This document shows positions 23,533 to 35,984 of a DNA stretch of 64,000 nucleotides, piece by piece. The DNA is from Thinopyrum elongatum. Taxonomy: Eukaryota > Streptophyta > Magnoliopsida > Poales > Poaceae. Below the pieces are notes generated by a model. That model did not search any database, had not been told where the DNA came from, and saw nothing but the letters and a program-made list of their open reading frames with translations. A program made the translations under genes and the position numbers. The first letter of the stretch is position 1. Each line of letters opens with the position of its first letter. The stretch lies in the NCBI GenBank assembly GCA_011799875.1, contig CM022299.1, positions 211,488,070-211,552,069 on the forward strand, given 5' to 3'.

Positions 23533-24347
23533 TTAGCTAGGCATGATGATTTCAATGATGCTCGCATAAAAGATAAGAATTGAAAACATAAAGAGAGCAT
23601 CATGAAGCATATGACTAGCACATTTAAGTCTAACCCACTTCCTACGCATAGGGATTTTGTGAGTAAACAACCTATGGGAACAAGAATCAATTAGCATAGG
23701 AATGCAAAACAAGCAAAACTTCAAAAATTTCAACACATAGAGAGGAAACTTGATATTATTGAAATATGTAAAAGCATATGTCCCTCTCTCATAATAATTT
23801 TCAGTAGCATCATGAATGAATTCAACAATATAGCTATCACATAAAGCACTCTTTCCATGATGCATAAGCATAGAAATTTTGCTACTCTTCACATAAGAAA
23901 ATTTATTCTCATGAATAGTGGTGGGAGCAAACTCAACAAAATAACTATCATGAGACACTTGATTGGCATGATCAATTTGAGCATTAAAATCATGATGACA
24001 AGGTTCATGGTTATCATTATTCTCTATAGCATACATGTCATCATTATAATCATCAAAAATAGGAGGCATGCTACCATTATAACAAATTTCACATCAAATC
24101 TTGGGGGACTAAAAATATCATCTTCATCAAACATAGCATCCCCAAGCTTATGGCTTCGCATATCATTAGCATCATAGATATTCAAAGAATTCATACCAAC
24201 AATATTGCAATCATGCTCATCATTCAAAGATTTTGTGTCAAACATTTTATAAAATTCTTCTTCTATCAATTGAGCATAATTTCCCTTTCGATCATTTTCA
24301 CGAAATACATTATAGAGATGAATAATATGATGCAACCTCAATTCCAT
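23533..24347 (-). pseudogene. Element B internal ORF remnants (unknown product)
   Basis: Two overlapping frames on the minus strand, 24347 to 24024 and 24069 to 23533, probably one gene split by a frameshift near 24050. Visible parts are a hydrophilic N-terminus (MELRLHHIIHLYNVFRENDR), an acidic middle (DEDDIFSPP, PPIFDDYNDDMY), and a C-terminal half with NYYERGTYAF and IPMRRKWVRLK. The NYYERGT and IPMxRKxVRL blocks recur in element D (33027-33623), so this is a family protein rather than a chance frame. It resembles no domain I can name; a gag-like or accessory role is a guess. The last residues are hydrophobic, possibly because reading has drifted. Confidence 0.6.
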
Positions 24348-24442
24348 TTTTTTAGTTTTCTTTTATGAACCAAACTAGTGATAAAACAAGAAACTAAAAG
24401 ATTCAATTGCAAGATCTAAAGATATACCTTCAAGCACTCACC

Positions 24443-24460
24443 TCCCCGGCAACGGCGCCA
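24443..24460 (-). promoter_or_regulatory. Element B primer-binding site (tRNA-Asp)
   Basis: TCCCCGGCAACGGCGCCA on the plus strand equals the 3' end of plant tRNA-Asp, so the minus strand is an exact 18-base primer site, 10 bases inside the right LTR. This fixes the element's orientation. Confidence 0.9.
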
Positions 24461-24470
24461 GAAAAGAGCT

Positions 24471-26032
24471 TGATGTCTACTACACAACTTGTTCTTGTAG
24501 ACTCGTGTTGGGCCTCCAAGCGCAGAGTTTTGTAGGACAGTTGCAAATTTCCCACAAGTGGATGACCTAAGGTTTATCAATCCGTGGGAGGCGTAGGATG
24601 AAGATGGTCTCTCTCAAACAACCCTGCAACCAAATAATAAAAAGTCTCTTGTGTCCCCAACACACCAAATACAATGGAAAATTGTATAGGTGCACTAGTT
24701 CGGCGAAGAGATGGTGATAAAAGTGTAGTAACAATAGTAGATATTGATTTTTGTAATAGGAACAATAAAAAACAGCAAGGTAGCAAGTAACAAAAGTGAG
24801 CACAAATGGTATTGCAATGCTTGAAAATAAGGCCTAGGGTCCGTACTTTCGCTAGTGCAATCTCTCAACAATGCTAATATAATTGGATCATATAACCATC
24901 CCTCAACGTGCGATGAAGAATCACTTAAAAGTTCCTATCTAGCGGAGAACATAAGAATAAATTGTTTGTAGGGTACGAAACCACCTCAAAGCTATTCTTT
25001 CCGATCGATCTATCCAAGAGTTCGTACTAAAATAACACCAAAGCAAATTCAGATTCGTAATGCTCAATCCAACACAAAGAACCTCAAAGAGTGCCCCAAG
25101 ATTTCTACCGGAGAAACAAAGACAAGAACGTGCATCAACCCCTATGCATAGATTACCCCAATGTCACCTCAGGAATCCGCGAGTTGAGTGCCAAAACATA
25201 TATCAAGTGAATCAATATAATACCCCATTGTCTCCACGGGTATTCATATGCAAGACATATATCAAGTGCTCTCAAATCCATAAAAGTATTCAATCCGATA
25301 AAACAAAATCTCAAAGGGAAAACTCAATTCATCACAACAAGATAGAGAGGGGAAAACACCATATGATCCGACTATATTAACAAAGCCTGCGATACATCAA
25401 GATTGTGCATCTCAAGAACTCGAGAGAGAGAGAGATTAAACACATAGCTACTGGTACAAACCCTTAGACCGAGGGTGGACTACTCCCTCCTCATCGTGGT
25501 GGCCGCCGGGATGATGAAGATGGCCAACAGTGATGATCTCCCCCTCCGGCAGGGTGCCGAAACAGGGTCTAGATTGGATCACGTGGATACAGAGGCCTTG
25601 CGGCGGCGGAACTTCTGATCTCGGGTTACCCCGAGGGTTTTTGGAATATTTGAGAATTTATAGGGCGAAGAGGGGGTGCGAGAGGCCACCGATGTGGGCA
25701 CAACACACCGGGGCCCGCCTGGGGGCCCAGGCACGCCCTGGTGGGTTGTGCCTCCCTCGGGGCACCCCCCAGGTGCTGCTCTGGCCCATTGGATGTCTTC
25801 TGGTCCATAAAAAATCCACAAAAAGTTGCGCGGTGTTTGGACTCCGTTTGATATTGATTTCCTGCGATGTAAAAAAACAAGCAAAAAACAGCAACTGGCA
25901 CTAGGCACTAAGTCAATAGGTTAGTCCCAAAAAATGATATAAAGTTGCTATAAAATGATTGTAAAACATCCAAGAATGATAATATAAGAGCATGAATACT
26001 TCATAAATTATAGATACGTTGGAGACGTATCA
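24471..26032 (-). repeat. Element B LTR (5' LTR in element orientation)
   Basis: 1,562 bp, TGATGTCTACTACAC...GACGTATCA, followed by target duplication GCCGT. TATA box at 25655-25662 on the minus strand. The GC hairpin near 25695-25750 is imperfect here. Confidence 0.92.
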
Positions 26033-26957
26033 GCCGTCGTCATCATCAACCTTCCCCCATCACCAATTTCATGACGCTCACCACCGGGAGTGAGTAATTC
26101 CTTCGTAGGCTTGCTGGACGGTGATGGGCGGGATGAGATTTATCATGTAATCGAGTTAGTTTTGTTAGGGCTTGATCCCTAGTATCCACTATGTTCTGAG
26201 ATTGATGTTGCTATGACTTTGCTATGCTTAATGCTTGTCACTAGGGTCCGGGTGCCATGATTTTAGATCCGAACCCTTTATATTTTCATGAATATATTTG
26301 TGTTCTTCATCCAACCATGCAAGTTATATGCACCTGCTACGTGTTATGATCCGCATACCCCAAGGTGACAATAATTGAGATTTTTTCCGGTGATTACCGT
26401 AGTTTGAGGAGTTCATGTATTCACTATGTGTTAATGCTTTGTTCCGGTTCTCTATTAAAAGGAGGCCTTAATATCCCTTAGTTTCCTTATGGACCCTGCT
26501 ACCATGGGAGGTTCGGACAAAAGATGTCATGCAAGTTCTTACCGCAAACACGTATGACTATATACGGAATACATGCCTACACTACATTGATGAATTGGAG
26601 CTAGTTTTGTGTCGCCCTAGGTTATGACTGTTACATGATGAATGTTATCCAACGAAATCACCGATCCAATGCCTACGAGATTTTCACATATTGATCTTTG
26701 CTAAGTTACTACTGTTGCTGCTGCCACCATTGCTATAAAACTACTGTTGTACTGTTACCACTACTATAAAACTATCATACTACTGTGCTACTGATCACTC
26801 TGCTGCAGATATTTAGTCTCCAGGTGTGGTTGAATTGACAACTCAACTGCTAATACTTGCAAATATTCTTTGGCTCCCCTTATGTTGAATCAATAAATTT
26901 GGGTTGAATACTCTACCCTCAGAAACTGTTGCGATCCCCTATACTTGTGGCTTATCA

Positions 26958-27750
26958 GTGTGCCACCGTTAATAAAGTCATGCCCAACCATGCTAGTGTA
27001 ATCAAGGAGCCTACAGGTAAAAGCCTCTCCTCTGCCTCATCGTGGCTAATAGGAATCTCAAAATGTCTAGCGAGGCGAGAAGCATAAATGCCACCATAAA
27101 TGACTCCCTTCACGCGGTTAGTATGTAACCGTCGAGCAATCATAGCACCCAAACTAAAAGTTCTATCACTATAAAGAGCATGGTGCAAAATAGCAAGGTC
27201 GGGCGAGCTGAATGATCCACTCTCCCACCGTCCAGTCAAACACCTCCCGGCAAATAAGGAATAGTAGCGCAAAACGGGAAAAATGTAAACTAGCAACTCT
27301 AGCCTCAGAAACTCCTCTCATCTCGCCCACAGTGACTTTGGATATAAAATCCACAACGTCACGGGGGTGTGGCTCTATAGGGCTGCCCTCAGGTGGAATC
27401 GAACAAGCCTCACAAAACTCATCAAGTGTCATCTCTCTAGGAACATCATATAAGTTAAATGTAATAATGGGTGGTTCTGTCCTAGAGTGGAAGTGAAAAC
27501 TTTGCACAAAGGTATTTGTGAGGAGAAGGTACTGGTCACACTTATCTTCGAGGAAGGGGATGATACCAGCGTTGTTCGCGCAATGATAAAAGTCATCGAG
27601 AATTCCCACATCCCTCAAGAAAGTGTTGCACGGCCATTCGCACGGCCGCAGTTCAGCTGCACAAGGAAGGTGATATTTTTGGAGGTTCCTTAGGACTCCG
27701 ACTCGAAGAGCCTCTTAACCTCCACTTGAGCATTTTCTTTTTTTTTGACA
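26958..27750 (-). pseudogene. Element C second ORF (Athila ORF1-like), truncated
   Basis: Minus-strand counterpart of 15447-16484. The main frame runs from 27618 to 27169 with FYHCANNAGIIPFLEDKCDQYL, FNLYDVPREMTLDEFCEAC, a VGEMRGVSEARVASLHFSRF block and ALLFLICREVFDW; after a frameshift near 27170-27290 a second frame carries MIARRLHTNRVKGVIYGGIYASRLARHFEIP. The N-terminal part upstream of 27618 holds a stop. It ends at the junction with element A's LTR, so the C-terminal third is absent here. FNLYxxPxxLxxEFCEAC and GGIYAxRLAxHxxxP are the strongest blocks shared with A. The protein class is common in plant elements but has no known function. Confidence 0.65.
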
Positions 27751-28371
27751 ATTTTCTGAAATTTTTAGTGACTCAAAATAAAAGTGGACCAAACTCAACA
27801 AAATTGATAGCAACTACATGCATCAAAACTACTTTGGACCATATAAATTCAACATGCAAGCTCAAAAACATGGTCACCACAGCATCAAAAATTTGCAATA
27901 TATAAAGCACTAGAACAAAAACTAATTGGACCATTGGAGGAGTCACACACCAAAGAATAATCCCCCAAAACAGTTTCAGAAACAGAGTTCCGAGCAAGGA
28001 GATCAAAAATTGCAAGCAAAGGAGCAAGAACATGGGTTTGAGCAAGCTAGTGATTTTTTCTAGAGGAAGAATAAGCGAGTTGTCAGTGTGGAACGATGCT
28101 CTATGGGACTAACAAGCCCCTTAGTGGTTTGGCAAAGGGATTGCACAAAGCGCAAAGAGCAGGATAGTAGAGAGCACGAGAGCCATTTACCTAGGTTCGG
28201 GCCACCTTTGAGGTGTAACACCCTACTCCTGCTTTTGTTGTATTGAGAAAGTGGTGCACGAGTACACGGAGGGCTCTCCCCCGGCAAGGTGCTAGGAGAA
28301 GGCAGCTACACGAGCAAATGTGCGTGGGGTTTGAATGGGTTCGAACCCTTGTATCGGTTGCCCTGGTCCTC

Positions 28372-28379
28372 CTTTTATA
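28372..28379 (-). promoter_or_regulatory. TATA box in solo LTR
   Basis: TATAAAAG on the minus strand, in GCTATAAAAGGAGG. It supports the minus orientation of the solo LTR. Confidence 0.6.
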
Positions 28380-28618
28380 GCAAAAGGGGTTACCAAAGTG
28401 GCAAAAAGGTAAATACATCGTGATTGGACAGGAAACAATGCTATCAAACCTAACTCTGCTAGTTAGGACAAAGTGCATTTGATGCATCGCTAGGTGTCAC
28501 GAGGAGGAGAATCCCAGGCAAGGATGCAACACCGCTTGCCCAGGTAACTCCTATTAGCGTGACACGCTATTTGGACGGGTGTCGATAAAGGTAATATTTT
28601 CTCCAGCGTGCCGACACG

Positions 28619-30100
28619 TGATAACCCACAAGTATAGGGGATCATTTGTACCCTTTTTCGATAAATAATAGTGTCGAACCAAATGAGGAGCTAAAGGCAG
28701 AACAAATATTCCCTCAAGTTCTATCGACCACCGATACAACTCTTCGCACACTTAACGTTTGCTGTACCTAGAACAAGTATGAAACTATTTTGTAGGTGTG
28801 ATGCTAGAACTACTTTGCAAGAATAAAACTATGAAGAAATTGCAAGATAATAAAAGTAGACAACCTTTGTCACGCAAAAAAGCCATTTGTCCCTAGGCGA
28901 TCTATAATTAAACCAGTTATCATTATTGCAATTTTATATGAGGGAGAGGCATGAGCTAACATACTTTCTCTACTTGGATCATATGCACTTATGATTGGAA
29001 CTGTAGCAAGAATCTGCAACCACTAAAGATCATTAAGGTAAAACCCAACCATAGCATTAAGTATCAAGTCCTCTTTACTCCCATACGCAACAACCCACTT
29101 ACTCGGGTATGTGCTTCTGTCACTCACGCCACCCACCATAAGTGAATCATGAACGTATTGCAACACCCTACAACGAGGATCCTTCATGTTTGCGCGACAC
29201 AGAGGGCACCATAGGACAGCACCAAAATAAAACATACAACTCAAACCAATCATGATCATCAATCAACCCATAGGACAAAATGAATCTACTCAAACATCAT
29301 AAGATAGCCATAGATCATTGGGAAATAATATATAGCATTGAGCACCATGTTTAAGTAGAGACTACAGCGGGTAGAAGAGAGGTTACACCGCTGCATAGAG
29401 GGGGAGAGAGTTGGTGTTGACAGCGGCGAAGTTGTTGGAGTAGATCGCCGTCACGATGATTGCCCCGGCAGCGCTCCGGCGCCACCGGGAGAGAGGAGGA
29501 GAGAGCCCCCTCCCTCTTCTTCTTCCTTGGCCTTCCCCCTAGATGGGAGGAGAGTTCCCCCTCTGATCCATGGCCTCCATGGCGTCGGAGGGGCAAGAGC
29601 CCCTCCTAGATTGGATCTATCTCTTTGTTCTCTTCTATTTCACGTTTTTTGTTTTCTTCCTGAAAACTGTTTCTTATATCCCAAAGATCGGTAACTCCGA
29701 CTGCGCTTAGATTTTAACATGATTTTTTCCAAATATAAGCTTCCTTGCGAACGAAGTAGAGCAGTAACCGCCTTACAAGGTGGCCACCACCCACCACCAC
29801 GCGCCTGGGGGCTGGGCCGCGCCCTGATGTCTTGTGGAGACCGTGGGCCTCCGTTTGCGTTGATTCCACCTCCCAAAAATCACATATATTCCAAAATAAT
29901 TCTTCGTAAATTTTTATCGCGTTTGGACTTTATTTGATATGGATATTTTGTGAAACAAAAAACATGCAACAAACAGGAACTGGCACTGGATCAATATGTT
30001 AGTCCCAAAAAATCATATAAATTGTTGCCAAAAGTATGTGAAAGTTGTATAATATTGGCATGAAACAATAAAAAATTATAGATACGACGGAGACGTATCA
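28619..30100 (-). repeat. Element D LTR (3' LTR in element orientation)
   Basis: 1,482 bp, TGATAACCCACAAG...GACGTATCA. It includes a GC-rich CACGCGCCTGGGGGCTGGGCC segment near 29800, at a place like the hairpin of element B's LTR. Confidence 0.9.
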
Positions 30101-33026
30101 GCATCCCCAAGCTTATTTCTTGCTCGTCCTCGAGTAGGTAAATGATAAAAAAGATAATTTTTGATGTGGAATGCTACCTAGCATAATCTTGATCATATAT
30201 CTAATCATGGCATGAACATTAAGACATGAGTGATTCAAAGCAATAGTCAATAATTTGACATAAAGACATCAATACTCAGGCATCCCAACAAACAATCATG
30301 CCTTTCAAAATATCAATGCTAAAGAACGCTATCTCTACAAAATCATATAGTCTTGCCATGCTCCACCTTCTTAACACAAAGTATTTATCATGCACAACCC
30401 CGATGACAAGCCGAGCAATTGGTTCATACTTTTTAACGCACTTCAACTTTTTCAACCCCCACGCAATACATGAGCGTAAGCCATGGATATAGCACTATGG
30501 GTGGAATAGAGTATGATGATAGGGGTAAACATAGGGAAGACAAAAAAGTAAGAAAGTCTCACATCGACGCGGCTAATCAACGGGCTATGTAGATTCACAT
30601 CAATTGATATCAATGCGAGGAGTAGGGATTTCCATGGAACGGAGGCACTAAGAGCTATAAGTGTATGAAAGCTCAACATGAAAACTAAGTGGGTATGCAT
30701 CTAACTCTATAATGAAAAATTCCCACTAGTATATGCAAGTGACAACATAGGAGACTCTCTATATGAAAAACATGGTGCTATTTTGAAGCACAAGTGTGGA
30801 ACTAGCATGGCCCTTCTCTCTTTTTCTCTTATTTTTTTCTTTTTCTTTTTTCTCTTTTTTTCTTTTCCTTTTTTTCTTTCTGTCCGGAGTCTCATCCCGA
30901 CTTGTGGGGGAATCATAGTCTCCATCATCCTTTCCTCACTGGGACATGCTCTAATAATGAATAATGATGATCATCACACTTCTATTTACTTACAACTCAA
31001 TATTACAACTTGATACCTAGAACAAAGTATGACTCTATATGAATGCCTCTGGCAGTGTACCAGGATGTGCAATGATCTAGCGTAACAAGGATATAAAAAA
31101 CAGAGAAGCCATGGAAATATCGTGCTAGCTTTCTTACGATCATGCAAAGCAATATGACAATGAATGCTCAAGTCAACAAAATGGAAGCGGTGGAAGTTGC
31201 ATGGTAATATATCTCAGAATGGCTTTGAAAAGGCCATAATAGGTAGGTATGGTGGCTGTTTTGAGGAAGATATAATAAGGCTTATGTGTGATAGAGCATA
31301 TCATATCACGGGGTTTGATGCACTGGAGAAGTTTGCACCGACTCTCGAGGTGAGAAAGGGCAATGCACGGTACCGTAGAGGCTAGCAAATTGCGGAAAGG
31401 TAAGAGTGCGTATAATCCATGGACTCACATTAGTCATAAAGAACTCATATACTTATTGCAAAATTTTATTAGCCCTCAAAGCAAAGTACTATTATGCATG
31501 CCCCTAGGGGGATAGATTGGTAGGAAAAGACCATCGCTCGTCCCCGACCGACACTCATAAGGAAGGCAATCAATAATAAATCATGCTCCAACTTCATAGC
31601 ATAACGAGAGACTATACGTGCATGCTTCGGGAATCACAAACCTTCACACCAATATTCCTACTAGCCACAACCGTTTACTAGTACCTCCCTTATATTATCA
31701 TCTCTATATCACAAAACTATTGCAAGGAATCAAACATATCATATTCAGTGATCCACAAGTTTTATGTAGGATTTTTATGACTAACCATGTGAATGACCAA
31801 TTCCCGTTGAATCTCTAAATAGATATAAGTGAAGCATGAGTGTTTAATCTTTCTACAAAAGACCAAGCTCTAACAAATATAAGTGAAGCAAAAGAGCATT
31901 CTACAAACAATGGTTTTCTATGGGAAGAGTAACAGGAAATCCAAACTTCAAATGATGTAAGTGAAGTACATGAAGCATTCTATAAAGCCATACTCAAAAG
32001 ATATAAGTGAAGTGCAATGAACATTCTATAAATCAGCCATGGAATATCTCATACCAGCATGGTGCATAAAATAAGTGAAAACTAAACACAAAAGATGCTC
32101 CAAGATTTACGCATATCACATGAACGAAACGAAAACCGTAACATGCCGATACTTGTTGAAGAAAGATTGGATGCCTTTCGGGGCATCCCCAAGCTTAGAA
32201 GCTTGAGTCTCCTTGAATATTTACTAGGGTGCCTTGGGCATCCCCAAGCTTGAGCTCTTTCCTCTCCTCCTTCTCCTCATATCTAGACCTCCTTGATCTT
32301 TGAACACTTCACCCACACAAAACTTAACAAAAACCTCCGTGAGATCCGTTAGTATAATAATGCAAATCACTACTTTAACTACTATTGCAAACCCATTCAT
32401 ATTTTATTTCTACTGTATCCTAACTTCTCCATGGCTTATACCACCGATACAATCCATAGTTCCATCAAAACAAGCAAAACAATGCATCAAAAACAGAATC
32501 TGTCAAAAACAGGACAATTTGTACTAATCTGAACATTGACAATACTTATGTAACCCAAAAAATTCTGAAAAATTAGGAAAAAAATAAACAATTTGCATAG
32601 AAGTTTCAGAAACTTTTGACGTTCAAGTAAAAAATGTAAATTCACGCACTACAGCCAAAGTTTCTGTTTTTGCACCGCACATACCAACAAGCAATTTAAT
32701 CATCCTAAAGGCAAATCTTGGCACATTATTTTTATAATACAAAGGATTTGTACAAAGGGATAATTATTTTTTTTGAAAACTTTCTGTAATTCAATATTTG
32801 CAAAGTTTCCTTGGGCATGAACAAAGTTCAAGGAGCTCCCCCACTTCAACGGTGCTCGTCTTTCTTACTTTCACTTTTATTTTTGAAAAGTTTGAAGTTC
32901 CCCTCTATATTTTTTTGTTTTTAAACTTTATAAAAGAACACAACAGAATAAAATGACTCTGTAAAACTTTCGGGTTGTCTCCCTGGCAGCGCCTTCTTTA
33001 AAGCTATTAAGCTAGGCATAAAGTGC
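30101..33026 (-). other. Element D non-coding internal region
   Basis: 2.9 kb without a credible gene. It starts with the purine tract (AAGCTTGGGGATGC on the minus strand) next to the LTR. It contains a pyrimidine tract of T and C at 30815-30890 that yields a spurious lysine-rich frame, four or five diverged ATATAAGTGAAG repeats (31821-32070), and two hairpin cassettes with GGCATCCCCAAGCTT at 32168-32194 and 32227-32251. Confidence 0.75.
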
Positions 33027-34377
33027 TCAAGTCATTGATCCACCCGGATCCCAAGGTATATCAAAGCCAATTTTAATTAGCAATGATTTATGGTTTAGTG
33101 GTGAGCACAAAGCAACATATATCATGCAATGACGAAGTCTAACTCTCTTCCTATCCATCGGTATGTCATAAAAGAACAATTCATGGACATCAAATAAAGG
33201 CCAATACATAGCGTAAGCAGTTTCTTGCAATTTTATCATGTTGGAAACATAGAGAGGCGGAGATGTAGTTCCTCTCTCATAATAATTGCAAGTAGGAGCA
33301 GCAAGCACATGCATATTATATTCATCAAAAATTTCATGTGCAACGGTAAAAGGTAACCCATCAATGTAATCCTTAATAAGTGCAAACTTCTCCGATATAG
33401 TGTAGTTTGGAGAATTCAAAAATATAATAGGACGATCATGTGTCAGTGCAATAGCAACAATTTCATTTTTAACATAAGGAACTATAGCAAGTTCATCTCC
33501 ATAAGCATAATTCATATTGGCATCAAGGCCACAAGCATAGCAAGCATCAAGTTCATCGAAAAGGGATATTTCAAATGAATCAACGGGATCATAGCAATTA
33601 TCATAGCATTCATCCTTCGGCAATCACGAAGGGAAATTAAACAATGTATGAGTTGAAGAGTTACTCTCATTAGAAGGTGGGCACGGATAGCTAATCGTCT
33701 CTTCCTCCTTTTGTTCTTCGCTCTCCTCATCATCTTTTTCATCTAATGAGCTCACAATTTCATCAATTTCTTCTTCCATAGTTTCCTGCAAAATATTAGT
33801 CTCCGTGGGCAGCGGAGACTTTCTCAAGAAATACAACAATATCGGCATTGTATTTATAATTCTCATAGCAATATTTAAGAATAGCAAAATTTTCAGGTTT
33901 ATAAACAGCATCATCAAAATCTTCATACTTTTCAAACAAAGATTCAATTTCATAAGCACCCTTAAAAGCAACAAATTCTTCTATTCGTTCCACATCATAG
34001 TAATCATATCTACCATTAGCATGAGAATCCAAGGTTTCATTATCATTAAATTCACATGAAAAGGGAAGGTGTTGAACCTTCATCCTAGAGCAACAAGTAT
34101 AATCATATCTCGAGCATAAATTCCAAGCATACCATTGCAACATTTCAATTTGATCCCATAACAGTTTCCCTTTTTGAGTCAAGCGATAATCCCTAAAGTA
34201 TTCACGTTGATCCAACGTGTATCCCATTGTCAAGTTGAATGGGGTTTTCTCAGGATTATCAAAGCAGTGTTTAATATTTTTCACATAACGAGCATCGAGG
34301 GTTTTAGGAGGTTCCCCATCTCCATGAGTAGCAAGTGCAACTATTTTTTTTTGGTATTTCGTGTTCCATATCCATAA
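33027..34377 (-). pseudogene. Element D internal ORF (unknown product), frameshifted
   Basis: One gene in three pieces on the minus strand. An A-run near 34345 appears to have shifted the start (MDMEHEIPKK). The next piece, 34284 to 33796, reads GYTLDQREYFRDYRLTQKGK, WDQIEMLQWYAWNLC and a tyrosine/acid-rich stretch. A shift near 33800 leads to an acidic segment (EEEIDEIVSSLDEKDDEESEEQ) that ends at a stop at 33624, after which the same frame gives a 198-residue piece with NYYERGTTSPPLY and IPMDRKRVRLR. These last blocks match element B. The protein is acidic and tyrosine-rich, with no zinc knuckle, protease or polymerase motif. It may be a structural protein, but I do not recognise the family. 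Confidence 0.65.
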
Positions 34378-34470
34378 CTAAAGATAGAGAACAACTTAGA
34401 ATAGAAAATAAAAACTACTTAGTAATAAAGCAAACAAGCACACACGAGAATATTCACCCCACGCTATTGC

Positions 34471-34488
34471 TCCCTGGCAACGGCTCCA
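34471..34488 (-). promoter_or_regulatory. Element D primer-binding site (degenerate tRNA-Asp)
   Basis: TCCCTGGCAACGGCTCCA on the plus strand, two changes from the tRNA-Asp 3' end, 12 bases inside the right LTR. It is equivalent to 24443-24460 in B. Confidence 0.82.
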
Positions 34489-34500
34489 GAAAAAAGGTCT

Positions 34501-35984
34501 TGATAACCCACAAGTATAGGGGATCGTTTGTAGCCTTTTTTGATAAATAAGAGTATCGAACCCAACGAGGAGCTATAGGCAGAACAAATATTCCCTCAAG
34601 TTCTATCGACCATCGATACAACTCTACGCACACTTAACATTTGCTTTACCTAGAACAAGTGTGAAACTATTTTGTTGGTGTGATGCTAGAAGATCTTTGC
34701 AAGAATAAAACTACAAATAAATTGCAAGATAATAAAAGTAGATAGCTTTTGTCACGCAAGAAAGTCATTTGTGCTTAGGTGATCGATAACTAAACCGGTT
34801 ATCATTATTGCAATTTTATATGAGGGAGAGGCATGAGCTAACATACTTTCTATACTTGGATCACATGCACTTATGATTGGAACTCTAGCAAGAATCCGCA
34901 ACCACTAAAGATCATTAAGGTAAAACCCAACCATAGCATTAAGTATCAAGTCCTCTTTACTCCCATAGGCAACAACCCACTTACTTGGGTTTGTGCTTCT
35001 GTAACTCACGCCACCCACCATAAGCGAATCATGAACGTATTGCAACACCCTACAGCGGGAATGCATCATGTTTGCGCGACACGGAGGGCACCATAGGACA
35101 GCACCAAAATAAAACATACAACTCAAACCAATCACGATCATCAATCAACCCATAGGACAAAACTAATCTACTCAAACATCATAAGATAGCCATAGATCAT
35201 TGGGAAATAATATATAGCGTTGAGCACCATGTTTAAGTAGAGATTACAATAGGTTGAATATGATTGCCTAGAGGGGGAGAGAGTTGGTGTTGACGGCGGC
35301 GAAGTTGTTGGAGTAGATCGCCATCACGATGATTGCCCCGGCGGTGCTCCGGCGCCACCGGGAGAGAGGGGGAGAGAGCCCCCTCCTTCTTCTTCTTCTT
35401 CCTTGGCCTCCCCCTAGATGGGAGGAGAGTTCCTCCTCTGGTCCATGGCCTCCATGGCAGCGGAGGGGCGAGAGCCCCTCCTAGATTGGATCTATCTCTT
35501 TGTTCTCTTCTGTTTCGTGTTTTTTGTTTTCTGGCCGAAAACTATTTCTCATATTCCCGGATATCCGTAGCTCCGATTGCGCTCAGATTTTAACACGATT
35601 TTTTTCTAGATATTATCTTCCTTGCGCCTGAAGTAGAGCAGCAACCACCTTACAAGGTGGCCACCACCCACCAGCACGCGCCTGGGGGCTGGGCCGCGCC
35701 CTGGTGTCTTGTGGAGGCCGTGGACCTCTATTTGTGTTGATTCCACCTCCCAAAAATCACATATATTCCAAAGTAATTCTCCGTAAATTTTTATCGCGTA
35801 TGGACTTCATTTGATATGGATATTCTGCGAAACAAAAAACATGCAACAAACAGGAACTGACACTGGGCACTGGATCAATATGTTAGTCCCAAAAAATCAT
35901 ATAAATTGTTGCCAAAAGTATGTGAAAGTTGTATAATATTGTCATGAAACAATCAAAAATTATAGATACGACAGAGACGTATGA
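34501..35984 (-). repeat. Element D LTR (5' LTR in element orientation)
   Basis: 1,484 bp. It begins TGATAACCCACAAG and ends GACGTATGA, where the other LTR has GACGTATCA, so the terminal CA is mutated to GA. It is followed by target duplication ACACG. Confidence 0.9.

Larger units (their letters stand above)
19068..26032 (-). mobile_element. Element B: non-autonomous LTR retrotransposon, complete
   Basis: A 6,965-bp element flanked by GCCGT at 19063-19067 and 26033-26037. Two LTRs (19068-20625 and 24471-26032) enclose 3.8 kb with a tRNA-Asp primer site beside the right LTR and a purine-rich tract beside the left, so the element reads on the minus strand. It contains no protease, reverse transcriptase or integrase, only remnants of an unidentified ORF. 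I counted 13 differences in about 575 aligned LTR bases (2.3%), near 0.9 million years at 1.3e-8. It belongs to an abundant Triticeae type whose LTR begins TGATGTCTACTACACAAC in this orientation; I associate it with the Sabrina/WHAM group but cannot confirm the name. Confidence 0.9.
1..26957 (+). mobile_element. Element A: Athila-like Gypsy LTR retrotransposon, no pol, carrying insertions X and B
   Basis: The left end, including the 5' LTR and most of gag, lies outside the window. Visible parts in order are the gag C-terminus, a retroviral-type protease, a spacer, a second ORF, a long non-coding tail, a purine-rich tract and one LTR. No reverse transcriptase, RNase H or integrase lies between protease and LTR, so the element is non-autonomous. 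Element X splits the spacer at 1614/15011 and B splits the 3' LTR at 19067/26033. After removing both insertions the flanks rejoin exactly across 5-bp target duplications. The Athila assignment rests on the protease motif style (DLGxGVSVM), the second ORF, and the tRNA-Asp primer site seen in the sister copy C. The last LTR base is 26957. Beyond it element C begins, so A was probably inserted into C. Confidence 0.8.
18600..26957 (+). repeat. Element A 3' LTR, split by element B
   Basis: The LTR starts TGATACGTTCCAAACGTATC at 18600 and ends CCCTATACTTGTGGCTTATCA at 26957. The LTR parts are 18600-19067 and 26038-26957, about 1,390 bp before insertion. A CCATAAATACC stretch near 18920 is a possible TATA region, preceded by GC-rich palindromic sequence (about 18845-18880). 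The end matches the reverse complement of the C LTR at 39556-39688 and the ends of element D's LTRs. The other LTR of A is outside the window. Confidence 0.85.
28619..35984 (-). mobile_element. Element D: older non-autonomous LTR retrotransposon, complete
   Basis: 7,366 bp flanked by ACACG at 28614-28618 and 35985-35989. LTRs are 28619-30100 and 34501-35984. The minus-strand order is LTR, degenerate tRNA-Asp primer site, one broken ORF, a long non-coding region, purine tract, LTR. There is no polymerase. About 31 differences in the first 312 aligned LTR bases (roughly 10%) make it the oldest dated insertion here, near 3.8 million years at 1.3e-8. LTR starts and ends resemble those of A and C (TGATACGTCTCC on the minus strand; ACTTGTGGGTTATCA), while the internal ORF matches element B, so D looks intermediate between the two families. 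Confidence 0.88.

Noticed and set aside
24443..24460. tRNA-Asp-like sequence
   Set aside because: Only the 3' terminal 18 bases match. It is the retrotransposon primer site, not a tRNA gene; the same holds for 34471-34488, 39526-39543 and the initiator-Met sites at 5818 and 62925.
30707..30928. Lysine-rich open frame on the minus strand
   Set aside because: Produced by a T/C tract at 30815-30890 in non-coding element D sequence.
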